The notes under the pieces were generated by a model, which was not told where the DNA came from, made no database searches, and saw only the letters and a list, made by a program, of their open reading frames with translations. The position numbers and the translations under genes were made by a program. Shown here piece by piece: positions 1-6,608 of a DNA stretch of 24,472 nt (positions are counted from its first letter, which is position 1; each line of letters begins with the position of its first letter). Origin of the DNA: an uncultured Anaerovibrio sp. (lineage in GTDB: Bacteria > Bacillota > Negativicutes > Selenomonadales > Selenomonadaceae); contig CAAGDY010000291.1 of NCBI GenBank assembly GCA_900768695.1, positions 1 through 24,472 of the forward strand, written 5' to 3'.

Positions 1-618
1 AAAGACACCATAAAGAAAAAGTTACCAGCAACACATGAGGACTTCCAGAGATTGTTGGAGGTGTCCAGATGGGATAACAATTGGATATTGATACCGCTGT
101 TATTTCACACTGGTTGCCGTATAGGTGAGATATTGGCACTTACATGGAATGATATAGACTATGACAACATGACTATAAACATTTCAAAACAATACACGCG
201 GAACAACATGACACATCAGAATGAGTTTAAGGAACACACTAAGACACCAGCAGGAAAACGCAAAGTGCCTATGACGCAATTCCTGTTTGACTGCCTTAAA
301 CGCTATGAGGCTGAAGAGGGCAACAGTAGTTGCTTTATTGTTCATCAGGTGAGATATAACAGACGCTTGAATTACACAGGTGCTTACCAGCTTTTCAAGA
401 GGTGGAGAGAAAGAGCTAACTGCATGGACATTACCTTACATTCAGCAAGACACTATTATACTTGTCTACTTATGAAAGCAGGTGTCCCACTGAATGAAGT
501 CAGCAGAGTATTGGGTCATAGCAATATTTCAACTACTGCTGACATTTACGCATATAAGGAATTGAGCATAGCAGATTTAAAGGGGGTAGCAAATAAGGTT
601 AACAGACATAAGACCTAA
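1..618 (+). CDS. Tyrosine recombinase/integrase, C-terminal catalytic part (5' end outside window)
   Basis: The reading frame is open from the first base, so this is the last 205 codons of a longer gene; the TTG at 52 is only an internal codon. The visible part is the catalytic domain of a phage/ICE-type tyrosine recombinase, which cuts and rejoins DNA at attachment sites through a covalent 3'-phosphotyrosine. The family landmarks occur in order: the first arginine in HTGCRIGE (R40 of the visible part), a lysine-rich beta-hairpin around TPAGKRKVP, the HSAR box (His-x-x-Arg), LGHSNIS (the second His) and the nucleophile region TTADIYAY. All catalytic positions look intact, so the enzyme could be active. 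Base composition is clearly more A+T-rich than the genes from 960 onward, consistent with acquired DNA. The gene points out of its element toward the flavin-reductase gene, so an attachment site may lie just downstream. The exact subfamily cannot be told without the N-terminal arm-binding domain. Confidence 0.93.
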   Translation, partial: KDTIKKKLPATHEDFQRLLEVSRWDNNWILIPLLFHTGCRIGEILALTWNDIDYDNMTINISKQYTRNNMTHQNEFKEHTKTPAGKRKVPMTQFLFDCLKRYEAEEGNSSCFIVHQVRYNRRLNYTGAYQLFKRWRERANCMDITLHSARHYYTCLLMKAGVPLNEVSRVLGHSNISTTADIYAYKELSIADLKGVANKVNRHKT

Positions 619-641
619 ATCCTTGTTTTTATGTCTTTTGT
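604..641 (+). terminator. Weak terminator-like hairpin at the integrase stop codon
   Basis: AGACATAA (604-611) pairs perfectly with TTATGTCT (629-636), and a T-rich run follows (TTTGTTC). The stem overlaps the integrase stop codon (616-618). It is short and A+T-rich, so it may be inefficient; the stronger hairpin at 832-881 could be the real end of the transcript. Confidence 0.35.
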
Positions 642-831
642 TCTACATAAGGGCATAGAGCTATAAGAACAGGTATAGGCTTTAGGTGAACATGGATAAA
701 CCCTTGGTACATAAGGGATTGAGGGTTATAATGTAAAATACGATTAATAGAATACTTATTCCATTACATACGTATATGTAGATAAAATGTATATATAGTG
801 TTTATAGAGTGCTAATAGAGTGTTGAGAAGT
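642..831. other. A+T-rich non-coding junction with short repeats (possible att/arm-site region)
   Basis: No credible gene lies between the integrase and the flavin-reductase gene. The stretch holds a 10-bp direct repeat, TACATAAGGG, at 644-653 and 708-717. The second copy also forms a small inverted repeat with CCCTT at 701-705. A dyad TACATA-cgta-TATGTA lies at 765-780. Short repeats beside an integrase gene are typical of recombinase or excisionase binding sites, but the core attachment sequence cannot be identified without the other end of the element. Confidence 0.35.
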
Positions 832-881
832 AAAAATGCCATTCTGCATGCAGGCGATAAGCAGTGCAGGATGGCATTTTT
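832..881. terminator. Strong, probably bidirectional terminator
   Basis: The 17-base arms at 832-848 (AAAAATGCCATTCTGCA) and 865-881 are inverted copies with one G-T wobble. The A-run on the left and T-run on the right make it a usable intrinsic terminator on both strands. It separates the integrase side from the promoter at 906-914. Confidence 0.75.
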
Positions 882-905
882 CGTTCTATCGATGCTTTAC
901 AAACA

Positions 906-914
906 TGCTATAAT
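906..914 (+). promoter_or_regulatory. Extended -10 promoter for the flavin-reductase / aminopeptidase pair
   Basis: TGCTATAAT is a perfect extended -10 element (TGn plus TATAAT) about 45 bases before the ATG at 960. No good -35 hexamer is visible at 17 bp spacing, which is common for extended -10 promoters. The ribosome-binding site GAGGAGG lies at 946-952. Confidence 0.6.
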
Positions 915-959
915 TGTCTTATAAAAAGTAATTTGCAAATTTTTTGAGGAGGTATTTGT

Positions 960-1466
960 ATGTCCTTTAAGGAAATTGCTCCGGAGGAGCTGAAGGAAAA
1001 TGTTTTCAAGGTAATCGGCAAGGACTGGCTGCTGGTGACGGGGTCAGCCGATGGCAGGACAAATGCCATGACTGCTTCCTGGGGCGGCATGGGAATTATG
1101 TGGGGCAAGCCGGTGGCCTTTCTGGTGATTCGTCCACAGCGTTATACAAAGGAGTTTATTGACAAGGCAGAGGGGCTGACTATTTCTGTTTTTGGCGAGG
1201 AAAAGCGGAAGATGATGGGCTATTTTGGCTCTGTGTCCGGCCGTGAGGAGGATAAGATTGCCAAGGCCGGCCTGACCTGTGTTGAGGAGGATGGGCGTGT
1301 TTATTTTGATGAGGCACGTCTGGTTTTTGTCTGCAGGAAGCTCTATGGGCAGGAGATGCAGGAGAAGTGCCTGCTGGATGATGAAAGCAAGGAAAAGTGG
1401 TATCCTGACAAGGATTATCATACCCTGTATATTGCAGAAATCGAAAAACTCTTAATCAAGGAATAA
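960..1466 (+). CDS. Flavin reductase-like FMN-binding protein (flavoredoxin type)
   Basis: This 168-residue protein matches the small flavin-reductase-like / FMN-binding split-barrel family, cytosolic proteins that bind FMN and pass electrons to or from flavins. The recognisable core is an N-terminal strand region leading to NAMTASWGGMGIMWGKPVA (about residues 35-53), where the family binds the FMN phosphate, then RPQRYTKEFI and a mid-protein VSGREEDKIAKAGL helix. Length is typical. The start is well fixed: GAGGAGG at 946-952, seven bases before ATG. It is followed 13 bases later by the aminopeptidase gene and probably shares its transcript from the extended -10 at 906-914. The physiological electron donor and acceptor cannot be read from sequence, and some family members act in anaerobic redox or oxygen defence rather than as true reductases. 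Confidence 0.85.
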   Translation: MSFKEIAPEELKENVFKVIGKDWLLVTGSADGRTNAMTASWGGMGIMWGKPVAFLVIRPQRYTKEFIDKAEGLTISVFGEEKRKMMGYFGSVSGREEDKIAKAGLTCVEEDGRVYFDEARLVFVCRKLYGQEMQEKCLLDDESKEKWYPDKDYHTLYIAEIEKLLIKE

Positions 1467-1479
1467 GGAGAGGGCTGTC

Positions 1480-2793
1480 ATGTATGATTCTGTATACAGC
1501 TTGCTGGAGCTGGTAAAGGAATCCGTATCTCCCTGGCATACGGCGGCCGCGGCGGCAGGCAGGCTGGCGGAAGCCGGCTTCCAGAGGCTGGATATGCGGG
1601 AGCCGTGGCGAATTGAGCAGGGTGGCTGTTATTATGTGGAGGTCTTTGGCTCCACTGTTTTTGCCTTTGCCGTGGGGGAGGGGGATTTTGCAGAGCCCGG
1701 TTCCCTGCGAATAACGGCGGCGCATACGGATTTTCCGGGACTTCGCATCAAGCCGTCAGCCGGTATGGTCAAGGACGGCTACGGCGTGCTGAACGTGGAG
1801 CCCTACGGTGGGCTGATTCTCCACAGCTGGCAGGACAGGCCACTGTCCGTGGCCGGCAGGGTGGCTGTACGGGGCGGCAGTCCCTTCAGCCCTGATGTGC
1901 GCATGGTGGATTTTGCCCGCCCTGTAATGACTATTCCAGAGCTGGCTATCCACATGAATCGCAAGGTTAACGAGGGTACGCCCATCAAAAAGCAGAAGGA
2001 AATGCTGCCGCTGATGGCTGTGCCCGGGCAGGATGGTGACAAGTCGTTTTTTCTGGAATGTCTTGCCGCGGAGGCCGGTTGCAGGATGGAGGATATTCTG
2101 TCCTATGAGCTGAACCTCTATGCCTATGAGGCAGGTTGCCAGCTGGGCATGGCCGGTGAGATGGTATCTGCGCCCCGCCTGGATAATATTACCTCCGTGG
2201 AGGCCTGCCTGCAGGGCATGAAGGTTGCGGCACTGGAGCTGGCAGGGGGAAGGCTGTTTAAGGGAATCAGGCTGTCAGCGTTGTTTGACAACGAGGAGAT
2301 TGGCAGCAGGACGAAGCAGGGAGCCGGCTCTGCTGTGCTTCTGCAGGTGCTGGAGCGCATCTATGCGGCGCTGGGCTACAGCAGGGAGCAGCTCTGGCAG
2401 GCTGTCAGCGGCGGCTTTATGCTTTCTGTGGATGTGGCTCACGGACTGCAGCCAAATTATCCGGAAAAATACGATGCTACCAGCAGGCCTGTCCTGAACG
2501 GCGGTGTCGTTATCAAGCAGGCCGCGTCCCAGTCCTATGCAGGTGATGCGGAGGCTGTGGCCGTGGTTTCCGCTATATGCCGGCAGGAGGGCATTGCCTG
2601 CCAGAGCTTTGTCAATCATTCTGACGAGCCGGGAGGCTCTACGCTGGGGTCTATTGCGTCCGCCCTTGTGCCTATGCGCACTATGGATATTGGCGTGCCG
2701 CTTCTGTCCATGCACTCTGCCAGGGAAACTATGGGCTCCTGGGACCAGGCGGCATTGAACAGGTTGCTGCAGTCATTTATAGTTAACTTTTGA
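1480..2793 (+). CDS. apeB: M18 family aminopeptidase
   Basis: This 437-residue cytosolic metallo-aminopeptidase belongs to the M18 (aspartyl aminopeptidase / aminopeptidase I) family, which removes N-terminal residues, often acidic ones, using two metal ions. Family landmarks are in place: AAHTDFPGLRIKP with metal ligand H82 and D84; NVEPYGGLILHSW; the DNEEIGS box (D270-S276) with the general-base/metal glutamates; SVDVAHGLQPNYPEKYD; NHSDEPGGSTLGSI; and the C-terminal MHSARETMG with H412. Length is normal for bacterial members. The ATG at 1480 follows AAGGAGAGG. It lies 13 bases after the flavin-reductase-like gene, so the two are probably cotranscribed, and a strong terminator follows at 2806-2846. 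The name apeB is by family resemblance; substrate preference is not proven. Confidence 0.92.
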   Translation: MYDSVYSLLELVKESVSPWHTAAAAAGRLAEAGFQRLDMREPWRIEQGGCYYVEVFGSTVFAFAVGEGDFAEPGSLRITAAHTDFPGLRIKPSAGMVKDGYGVLNVEPYGGLILHSWQDRPLSVAGRVAVRGGSPFSPDVRMVDFARPVMTIPELAIHMNRKVNEGTPIKKQKEMLPLMAVPGQDGDKSFFLECLAAEAGCRMEDILSYELNLYAYEAGCQLGMAGEMVSAPRLDNITSVEACLQGMKVAALELAGGRLFKGIRLSALFDNEEIGSRTKQGAGSAVLLQVLERIYAALGYSREQLWQAVSGGFMLSVDVAHGLQPNYPEKYDATSRPVLNGGVVIKQAASQSYAGDAEAVAVVSAICRQEGIACQSFVNHSDEPGGSTLGSIASALVPMRTMDIGVPLLSMHSARETMGSWDQAALNRLLQSFIVNF

Positions 2794-2805
2794 TAAAATT
2801 GTGTT

Positions 2806-2846
2806 AATCCCCTATAATAAGCTGGATGGCTTTTTATAGGGGATTT
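2806..2846 (+). terminator. Intrinsic terminator after the aminopeptidase gene
   Basis: AATCCCCTATAA (2806-2817) and TTATAGGGGATT (2834-2845) are perfect 12-base inverted arms with a 16-base loop, beginning 12 bases after the TGA stop. The trailing T-run is short. Confidence 0.75.
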
Positions 2847-3059
2847 GTTATATAAATGAGTATTTTTTGAGTAACTATTTTTAGAAAAATCCAGGATAAA
2901 TGTCGTATATACATCGATAATCAGCTGAAAATGCAGAGAAATATCCAGATAATGCTGGTTGTTTGATGATTTAGCCATTGCATGGTAACATGTTGTATAC
3001 AATAAACGAATATTATGGTAAACTTTTGATAGAATTTCTAAAAAAATATAAAAATACCC
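2847..3059. other. A+T-rich intergenic stretch with a palindrome upstream of the small RNA promoter
   Basis: No gene is seen here. The most structured element is the 10-bp palindrome TTGTATACAA at 2993-3002, overlapped by AACATGTT at 2987-2994. Both lie about 60 bases upstream of the small-RNA promoter. Such palindromes are often operators for GntR-type or similar repressors, but no assignment is possible from sequence alone. Confidence 0.3.
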
Positions 3060-3088
3060 TTGACATACTCATAATAGTGTAGTAATAT
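3060..3088 (+). promoter_or_regulatory. Housekeeping sigma-70 promoter for the small RNA
   Basis: TTGACA (3060-3065, perfect -35) and TAATAT (3083-3088) are separated by exactly 17 bp. No ORF follows on this strand before 6594, so the promoter must serve a non-coding transcript, predicted to start near 3095. Confidence 0.75.
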
Positions 3089-3094
3089 ATAACC

Positions 3095-3322
3095 ATCGAC
3101 AGGGACATAGCACAGAGCCGAGGACAGAATCGGTTAGTCAGAGGCTCTACACCCCTCGCTATGAAACTTCGATATACCCCTTTTTCGCGACATTCCCCTG
3201 TGTCGCAAACCCCTCTCTTTTAATAGATACTTCTTCTTTTACCTGACATCCACGGTACGTTGTGGATGTTACAAGGAAAAAGGCTGTGAAAACGTCGCCT
3301 ATCGTTTTTACAGCTTTTTTCT
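3095..3322 (+). ncRNA. Candidate free-standing structured small RNA with four CCCCT motifs
   Basis: About 228 nt run from the start site predicted by the promoter at 3060-3088 to a clear intrinsic terminator. Stems seen by eye: P1 ATCGA (3095-3099) with TCGAT (3169-3173); P2 CATAGC (3106-3111) with GCTATG (3158-3163); P3 AGAGCC (3114-3119) with GGCTCT (3143-3148); a hairpin GCGACA (3187-3192) / TGTCGC (3201-3206); a hairpin ACATCCAC (3246-3253) / GTGGATGT (3262-3269); and the terminator, whose 18-base arms are at 3277-3294 and 3303-3320. CCCCT occurs four times (CCCC at 3152, 3177, 3195 and 3210), each in a junction, loop or linker, as expected for seeds that pair with Shine-Dalgarno sequences. 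It is not followed by a same-strand gene, so it is not a riboswitch leader. I do not recognise it as 6S, tmRNA, RNase P or SRP RNA. Confidence 0.6.
3277..3322 (+). terminator. Intrinsic terminator of the small RNA
   Basis: The arms at 3277-3294 and 3303-3320 pair over 18 bp with two G-U wobbles around an 8-base loop and end in six Ts. It is convergent with the minus-strand terminator at 3400-3433; the 77 bases between them hold nothing I can identify. Confidence 0.85.
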
Positions 3323-3399
3323 TTGCAAAAAATCAGTTTTGGGCGTAACAAGTAAATGTCTTTGGCCTGATTTGCCGGCTATCATATTTTCAACGTAAA

Positions 3400-3433
3400 A
3401 AATCCCCTGCAGTGATTAATCTGCAGGGGATTT
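3400..3433 (-). terminator. Terminator of the minus-strand ABC importer operon
   Basis: CTGCAGGGGATTT and its perfect inverted copy (3421-3433 and 3400-3412; 13-bp stem, 8-base loop) lie directly after the ATPase stop codon (3439-3441). Read on the minus strand, the stem is followed by a run of Ts (complement of 3397-3402). Confidence 0.85.
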
Positions 3434-3438
3434 GCTGT

Positions 3439-4233
3439 TTAGCTGAGCAGCAGGGCATCGGAGTTCAGCTCACTGCCAGCGGCCTTTTCAAACATGGCCA
3501 GCAGGTCCTTGATGGTCAGGCTCTTTTTTTCTTCGCCTTTTACATCAATCAGGATGTGGCCGTCGTGGAGCATGATGAGGCGGTTGCCGCAGGCGAGAGC
3601 ATCCTTCATGTTGTGGGTAATCATCAGGGTGGTCAGATGCCGTCTGGTGACAATATCGTTGGTGAGGGCGAGAACCTGGGCGGCTGTCTTCGGGTCCAGG
3701 GCGGCTGTATGCTCGTCCAGCAGAAGCAGCTTTGGCTCCACCAGAGTTGCCATCAGCAGGGTAAGAGCCTGCCGCTGGCCGCCGGACAGGAGGCCGACCT
3801 TTGACTCAAGCCTGTCCTCCAGACCCAGGTTCAATGTACTCAGCTGCTGGCGGAAATATTCGCGCTGAGCGGCCGGGGCACTCCAGCGGAGGGTAGGCGT
3901 TTTGCCGCGGCGGGCGGCGATGGCCATGTTTTCCTCAATCTGCATATTGGCGGCAGTGCCCATCATCGGGTCCTGAAAGACGCGGCCAATATATTTGGCC
4001 CGCTTATGTTCAGGCCATTTGGTGATATCCTGTCCGTCAATAATGATTTTTCCCCTGTCAACAGGGAAGGTTCCGGCGATGGAATTCATCAGGGTTGATT
4101 TGCCTGCGCCGTTGCCGCCGATAACAGTTACAAAATCGCCTGGCGCCAGATGAAGTGATACGCATTTCAGGGCAACCTTTTCCGTAATTGTGCCAGGATT
4201 GAATGTCTTGGCAATATCTTCAATTTTCAGCAT
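3439..4233 (-). CDS. ABC importer ATP-binding protein (TrpZ-like)
   Basis: This 264-residue cytosolic ABC ATPase powers the importer formed with the two upstream genes. Walker A is GGNGAGKST (residues 39-47), the signature is LSGGQRQ, Walker B leads into LLLLDEHTAALDP, and the switch histidine lies in MITHNMKDAL, so it should be catalytically competent. The DEHTAALDP form of Walker B is typical of ATPases that partner ABC_sub_bind lipoproteins. Its ATG (4233-4231) overlaps the permease stop by one base (TGATG), indicating translational coupling. A terminator follows at once (3433-3400). The substrate is probably an aromatic or other amino acid, by analogy with TrpXYZ; this is inference. Confidence 0.9.
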   Translation of the reverse strand: MLKIEDIAKTFNPGTITEKVALKCVSLHLAPGDFVTVIGGNGAGKSTLMNSIAGTFPVDRGKIIIDGQDITKWPEHKRAKYIGRVFQDPMMGTAANMQIEENMAIAARRGKTPTLRWSAPAAQREYFRQQLSTLNLGLEDRLESKVGLLSGGQRQALTLLMATLVEPKLLLLDEHTAALDPKTAAQVLALTNDIVTRRHLTTLMITHNMKDALACGNRLIMLHDGHILIDVKGEEKKSLTIKDLLAMFEKAAGSELNSDALLLS

Positions 4234-5129
4234 CAGTTTTTCGCCGCCTTTCTTTTGTTTAGCTTAGCCTGAAACAGCGGCATGGAAAGAGCCACAGCTA
4301 CCAGAATAGCAGTAAAGAGCTTCAGGTCGTTTGGCGGCATACCCATCTGCAGTACGATGGCAATAACGGCCCGGTATGCCACAGAGCCGAGAATAACGGA
4401 AATCAGGCAGTTCTTGAAGCTGCGGGTGCCGAACAGCACCTCGCCGATAATAACGGAGGCAAGGCCGATAACGATGGTGCCCACGCCCATGCCCACGTCG
4501 GCAAAGCCATTGGCCTGCGCCACAAGGGAGCCGGACAGGGCCACCAGCCCGTTGGAGAGAAGCAGTCCCAGAATCACTGTAACATCGGTGTTGACACCGT
4601 TGGCGCGTATCATGTGCGGATTGCAGCCGGTGGCGCGGATAGCGGCACCGATTTCTGTGCCAAAGAACAAATAACAGCCTACAGCCGTCAGGATAACAGT
4701 GATAAGTCCTATAATCAGTATCATGTTTGCCTGGCTCATGCCGGGGATGGCATAGAGGGAAAATACGGTATCAACCTGTAGGAGAGCAAGATTGGCCTTG
4801 CCCATAATATGCAGGTTTACGGAATACAGGGCAATCATGGTCAGGATACCGGCCAGCAGGGCAGGTATCTTCAGCTTGGTACAGAGAATACCGGTGACAA
4901 CGCCACTGAGCATGCCGGTAAAGGCGGCGGCAGCCATAGCCGGTACAGGGCTCCAGCCGGCTACAAGGCAGGCCGCGGCAGTTGCCGCCCCCAGCGGGAA
5001 GCTGCCCTCCACCGTCAGGTCGGCAATGTCCAGCACCCTGAATGTAATATATACGCCTATGGCCAGCAGTGACCAGAGAAGTCCCTGCGATATAGTAGGA
5101 ATTATTAAGTCCACAGTCAAATCTCCCAT
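4233..5129 (-). CDS. ABC importer permease (TrpY-like, branched-chain amino acid permease family)
   Basis: This hydrophobic inner-membrane protein of 298 residues has about eight or nine membrane segments and belongs to the LivH/LivM-like permease family. Landmarks are FRVLDIADLTVEGSFPLGAA near the N-terminus, the coupling-loop region EIGAAIRATGCNPHMIRANG, and a C-terminal KLFTAILVAVALSMP segment. The start is ambiguous. The ATG at 5129 has only a distant GGAG upstream, whereas the in-frame GTG at 5114-5112 lies 8 bases after GGGAG and would give a 293-residue protein beginning MDLIIPT. I keep the longer form but consider the GTG at least as likely. Upstream it is separated from the lipoprotein gene by 128 bases holding a terminator-like hairpin; downstream it overlaps the ATPase gene. 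Confidence 0.9.
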   Translation of the reverse strand: MGDLTVDLIIPTISQGLLWSLLAIGVYITFRVLDIADLTVEGSFPLGAATAAACLVAGWSPVPAMAAAAFTGMLSGVVTGILCTKLKIPALLAGILTMIALYSVNLHIMGKANLALLQVDTVFSLYAIPGMSQANMILIIGLITVILTAVGCYLFFGTEIGAAIRATGCNPHMIRANGVNTDVTVILGLLLSNGLVALSGSLVAQANGFADVGMGVGTIVIGLASVIIGEVLFGTRSFKNCLISVILGSVAYRAVIAIVLQMGMPPNDLKLFTAILVAVALSMPLFQAKLNKRKAAKN

Positions 5130-5130
5130 C

Positions 5131-5191
5131 TAAAAACAAACTCCGGACGTCCACGCCACTGCCATTTTGCTGGCCGGCACGTCGCCCGGAG
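5131..5191 (-). terminator. Intra-operon attenuating terminator between lipoprotein and permease genes
   Basis: On the minus strand CTCCGG plus ACGT (5191-5186 and 5182-5179, with a 3-base bulge) pairs with ACGTCCGGAG (5150-5141). A smaller hairpin, GCCA/TGGC (5161-5174), sits inside. The stem is followed by TTTGTTTTTA (5140-5131), immediately before the permease start. Such partial terminators usually let the binding-protein gene be expressed above its permease. Confidence 0.65.
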
Positions 5192-5257
5192 CAGTTGATT
5201 TCATATAGCTGATAGCTTACAGCTTTACAGTCTGCAGGTTTTCCACGACGGAGAGGC

Positions 5258-6256
5258 TTACTCTACGATTTCGGCCTGGTTCATGATTTCTGCCGGCAGG
5301 ACGATGCCAAGCTCAGCGGCATTGGCCTTGTTGACAACAGCCTGCAGGTTTTCAGCAAACTGAATCTTCATGGTAGCCGGCTTGGACTTTCCTTCGAGAA
5401 TGTCTGCAGCCATCATGCCTGCCTGCCTGCCCAGCTGGTAGTAGTCAACACCATAGGTAGCAAGGCCGCCTGCCTTTACCATGTTCGGCTCGCCGCAGAT
5501 AATAGGCTTTTTGGCAGGATTTGTAATGGAAACCAGGGTAGGCATTGCAGAAGCAATGATGTTGTCAGTAGGCTCATAGAAAGCGTCAACCTTGCCTACC
5601 AGGCTCTGGGCGGCCTGCTGGATATCGTTGACGGTGGAGATGGTAGCGGCCTCTACCTTCAGGCCCTTGGATTCAGCATATTCCTTCATGGCCTTGTACT
5701 GAATCTCGGAGTTTACCTCGCTGGAGGTATAGATACAGCCGATGGTCTTGGTATTTGGCGCAATTTTCACCAGCAGGTCAATCTGTTCCTTGATAGGGTT
5801 CATATCGCTGGTGCCGGTCAGGTTGCCGCCTGGCTCAGCATTGCTCTTTACCAGTTTTGCAGCCTCGTAGTCGGTAATGGCGGAGCCGACGATTGGAATA
5901 TCCTTCGTCAGGTTTGCCACGGTCTGGGCGGCAGGAGTAGCAATCGCATAGATAAGGTCAACCTTGTTGTTTATGAAGCGCTGGCCGATGTTCTGAAGGT
6001 TGGACTGGTCAGCCTGAGCGTTCTGCTGGTCAATGGTCAGGTTCTTGCCTTCCTCAAAGCCGCGTTCCTTCAGGGCATCTACAAAGCCCTTGTTGGCGGC
6101 GTCCAGAGCATTATGCTCAACCAGCTGTACGATACCTACGTTGTACTGCTTGTCACTTTTTGCCGCATTGTCGGAGCCACAGCCGGACAGAAGGCCGAAG
6201 GACATGGCCGCAACAGCACAAAGAGCGGCGGCTTTTATTTTTTTACTGAAAAACAT
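5258..6256 (-). CDS. ABC transporter substrate-binding lipoprotein (ABC_sub_bind / TrpX family)
   Basis: This 332-residue lipoprotein captures the solute for the importer. The N-terminus is a lipoprotein signal peptide with the lipobox LLSGC (C26 would be lipidated). The body starts with KQYNVGIVQLVEHNALDAANKGF and continues with NIGQRFINNKVDLIYAIATPAAQ and GCIYTSSEVNSEIQ, typical of the two-lobed ABC_sub_bind family that includes TrpX of streptococci. The start is secure: AAGGGGTGA lies about 7 bases before ATG, with a -10 TATAAT at 6304-6299. The gene is first in the operon, followed by a leaky terminator. That SD contains AGGGGTG, complementary to motifs in the small RNA at 3095-3322. Tryptophan or tyrosine is a reasonable substrate guess, but no specificity residue can be checked. 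Confidence 0.92.
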   Translation of the reverse strand: MFFSKKIKAAALCAVAAMSFGLLSGCGSDNAAKSDKQYNVGIVQLVEHNALDAANKGFVDALKERGFEEGKNLTIDQQNAQADQSNLQNIGQRFINNKVDLIYAIATPAAQTVANLTKDIPIVGSAITDYEAAKLVKSNAEPGGNLTGTSDMNPIKEQIDLLVKIAPNTKTIGCIYTSSEVNSEIQYKAMKEYAESKGLKVEAATISTVNDIQQAAQSLVGKVDAFYEPTDNIIASAMPTLVSITNPAKKPIICGEPNMVKAGGLATYGVDYYQLGRQAGMMAADILEGKSKPATMKIQFAENLQAVVNKANAAELGIVLPAEIMNQAEIVE

Positions 6257-6298
6257 GAAAAATCACCCCTTAAAGAATATGAAAAAAATCTGATTAAT

Positions 6299-6304
6299 AT
6301 TATA
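6299..6304 (-). promoter_or_regulatory. -10 element for the ABC importer operon
   Basis: The plus strand reads ATTATA, so the minus strand carries TATAAT, 43 bases before the lipoprotein start codon. No convincing -35 is visible. I found no T-box or riboswitch fold between it and the gene. Confidence 0.5.
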
Positions 6305-6502
6305 CAAGATTACAACTCAAAAATCCATCATGTAGCGCATTTTAAAGACAAAAAATTTTTCAGCGAGGATAGATAAGCTGAAATTAGATTAAAGTACATT
6401 GCATGTGTAATAATGTGTTTATACAAAGGATATTACTATTCAAAAAACTTTATGCGGCAAATTTTGTTGTAATGCCTTCATGAAAATGGATGTTATTTGG
6501 TA
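6305..6502. other. A+T-rich divergent intergenic region
   Basis: This stretch lies between the importer operon and the autotransporter, which diverge. It is strongly A+T-rich with no credible gene or RNA. A possible operator, ATGTTA (6490-6495) inverted to TAACAT (6510-6515), flanks a TATAAT at 6503-6508 and overlaps the ECF-like -35 at 6508-6513. Confidence 0.35.
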
Positions 6503-6507
6503 TATAA

Positions 6508-6536
6508 TGTAACATATTATTTTTTTATGCGTATAA
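6508..6536 (+). promoter_or_regulatory. ECF-type promoter upstream of the autotransporter
   Basis: TGTAAC (6508-6513), 16 bp, then CGTATAA (6530-6536). The GTAAC / CGTA pattern with 16 bp spacing resembles promoters of extracytoplasmic-function sigma factors of Firmicutes. The same arrangement recurs at 18953-18980 and, with one extra spacer base, at 10335-10363. Predicted start is near 6543, leaving a short leader before the gene. The overlapping TATAAT at 6503-6508 could be a housekeeping -10. Confidence 0.6.
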
Positions 6537-6608
6537 AAAATGGTTATAAAAAAGATTTAATGATTATAGCAGATTAGGCATGTTTATAGGAAGATGCAGG
6601 GGGAGCTT

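Noticed and set aside
3095..3322. Riboswitch, T-box or 6S RNA as identity of the small RNA
   Set aside because: No same-strand gene follows within 3 kb, no T-box or known aptamer core was recognised, and the fold is several separate stems rather than the single long rod of 6S RNA.
3412..3804. Plus-strand ORFs over the ATPase gene
   Set aside because: Reverse readings of the ABC ATPase; the motifs are all on the minus strand.
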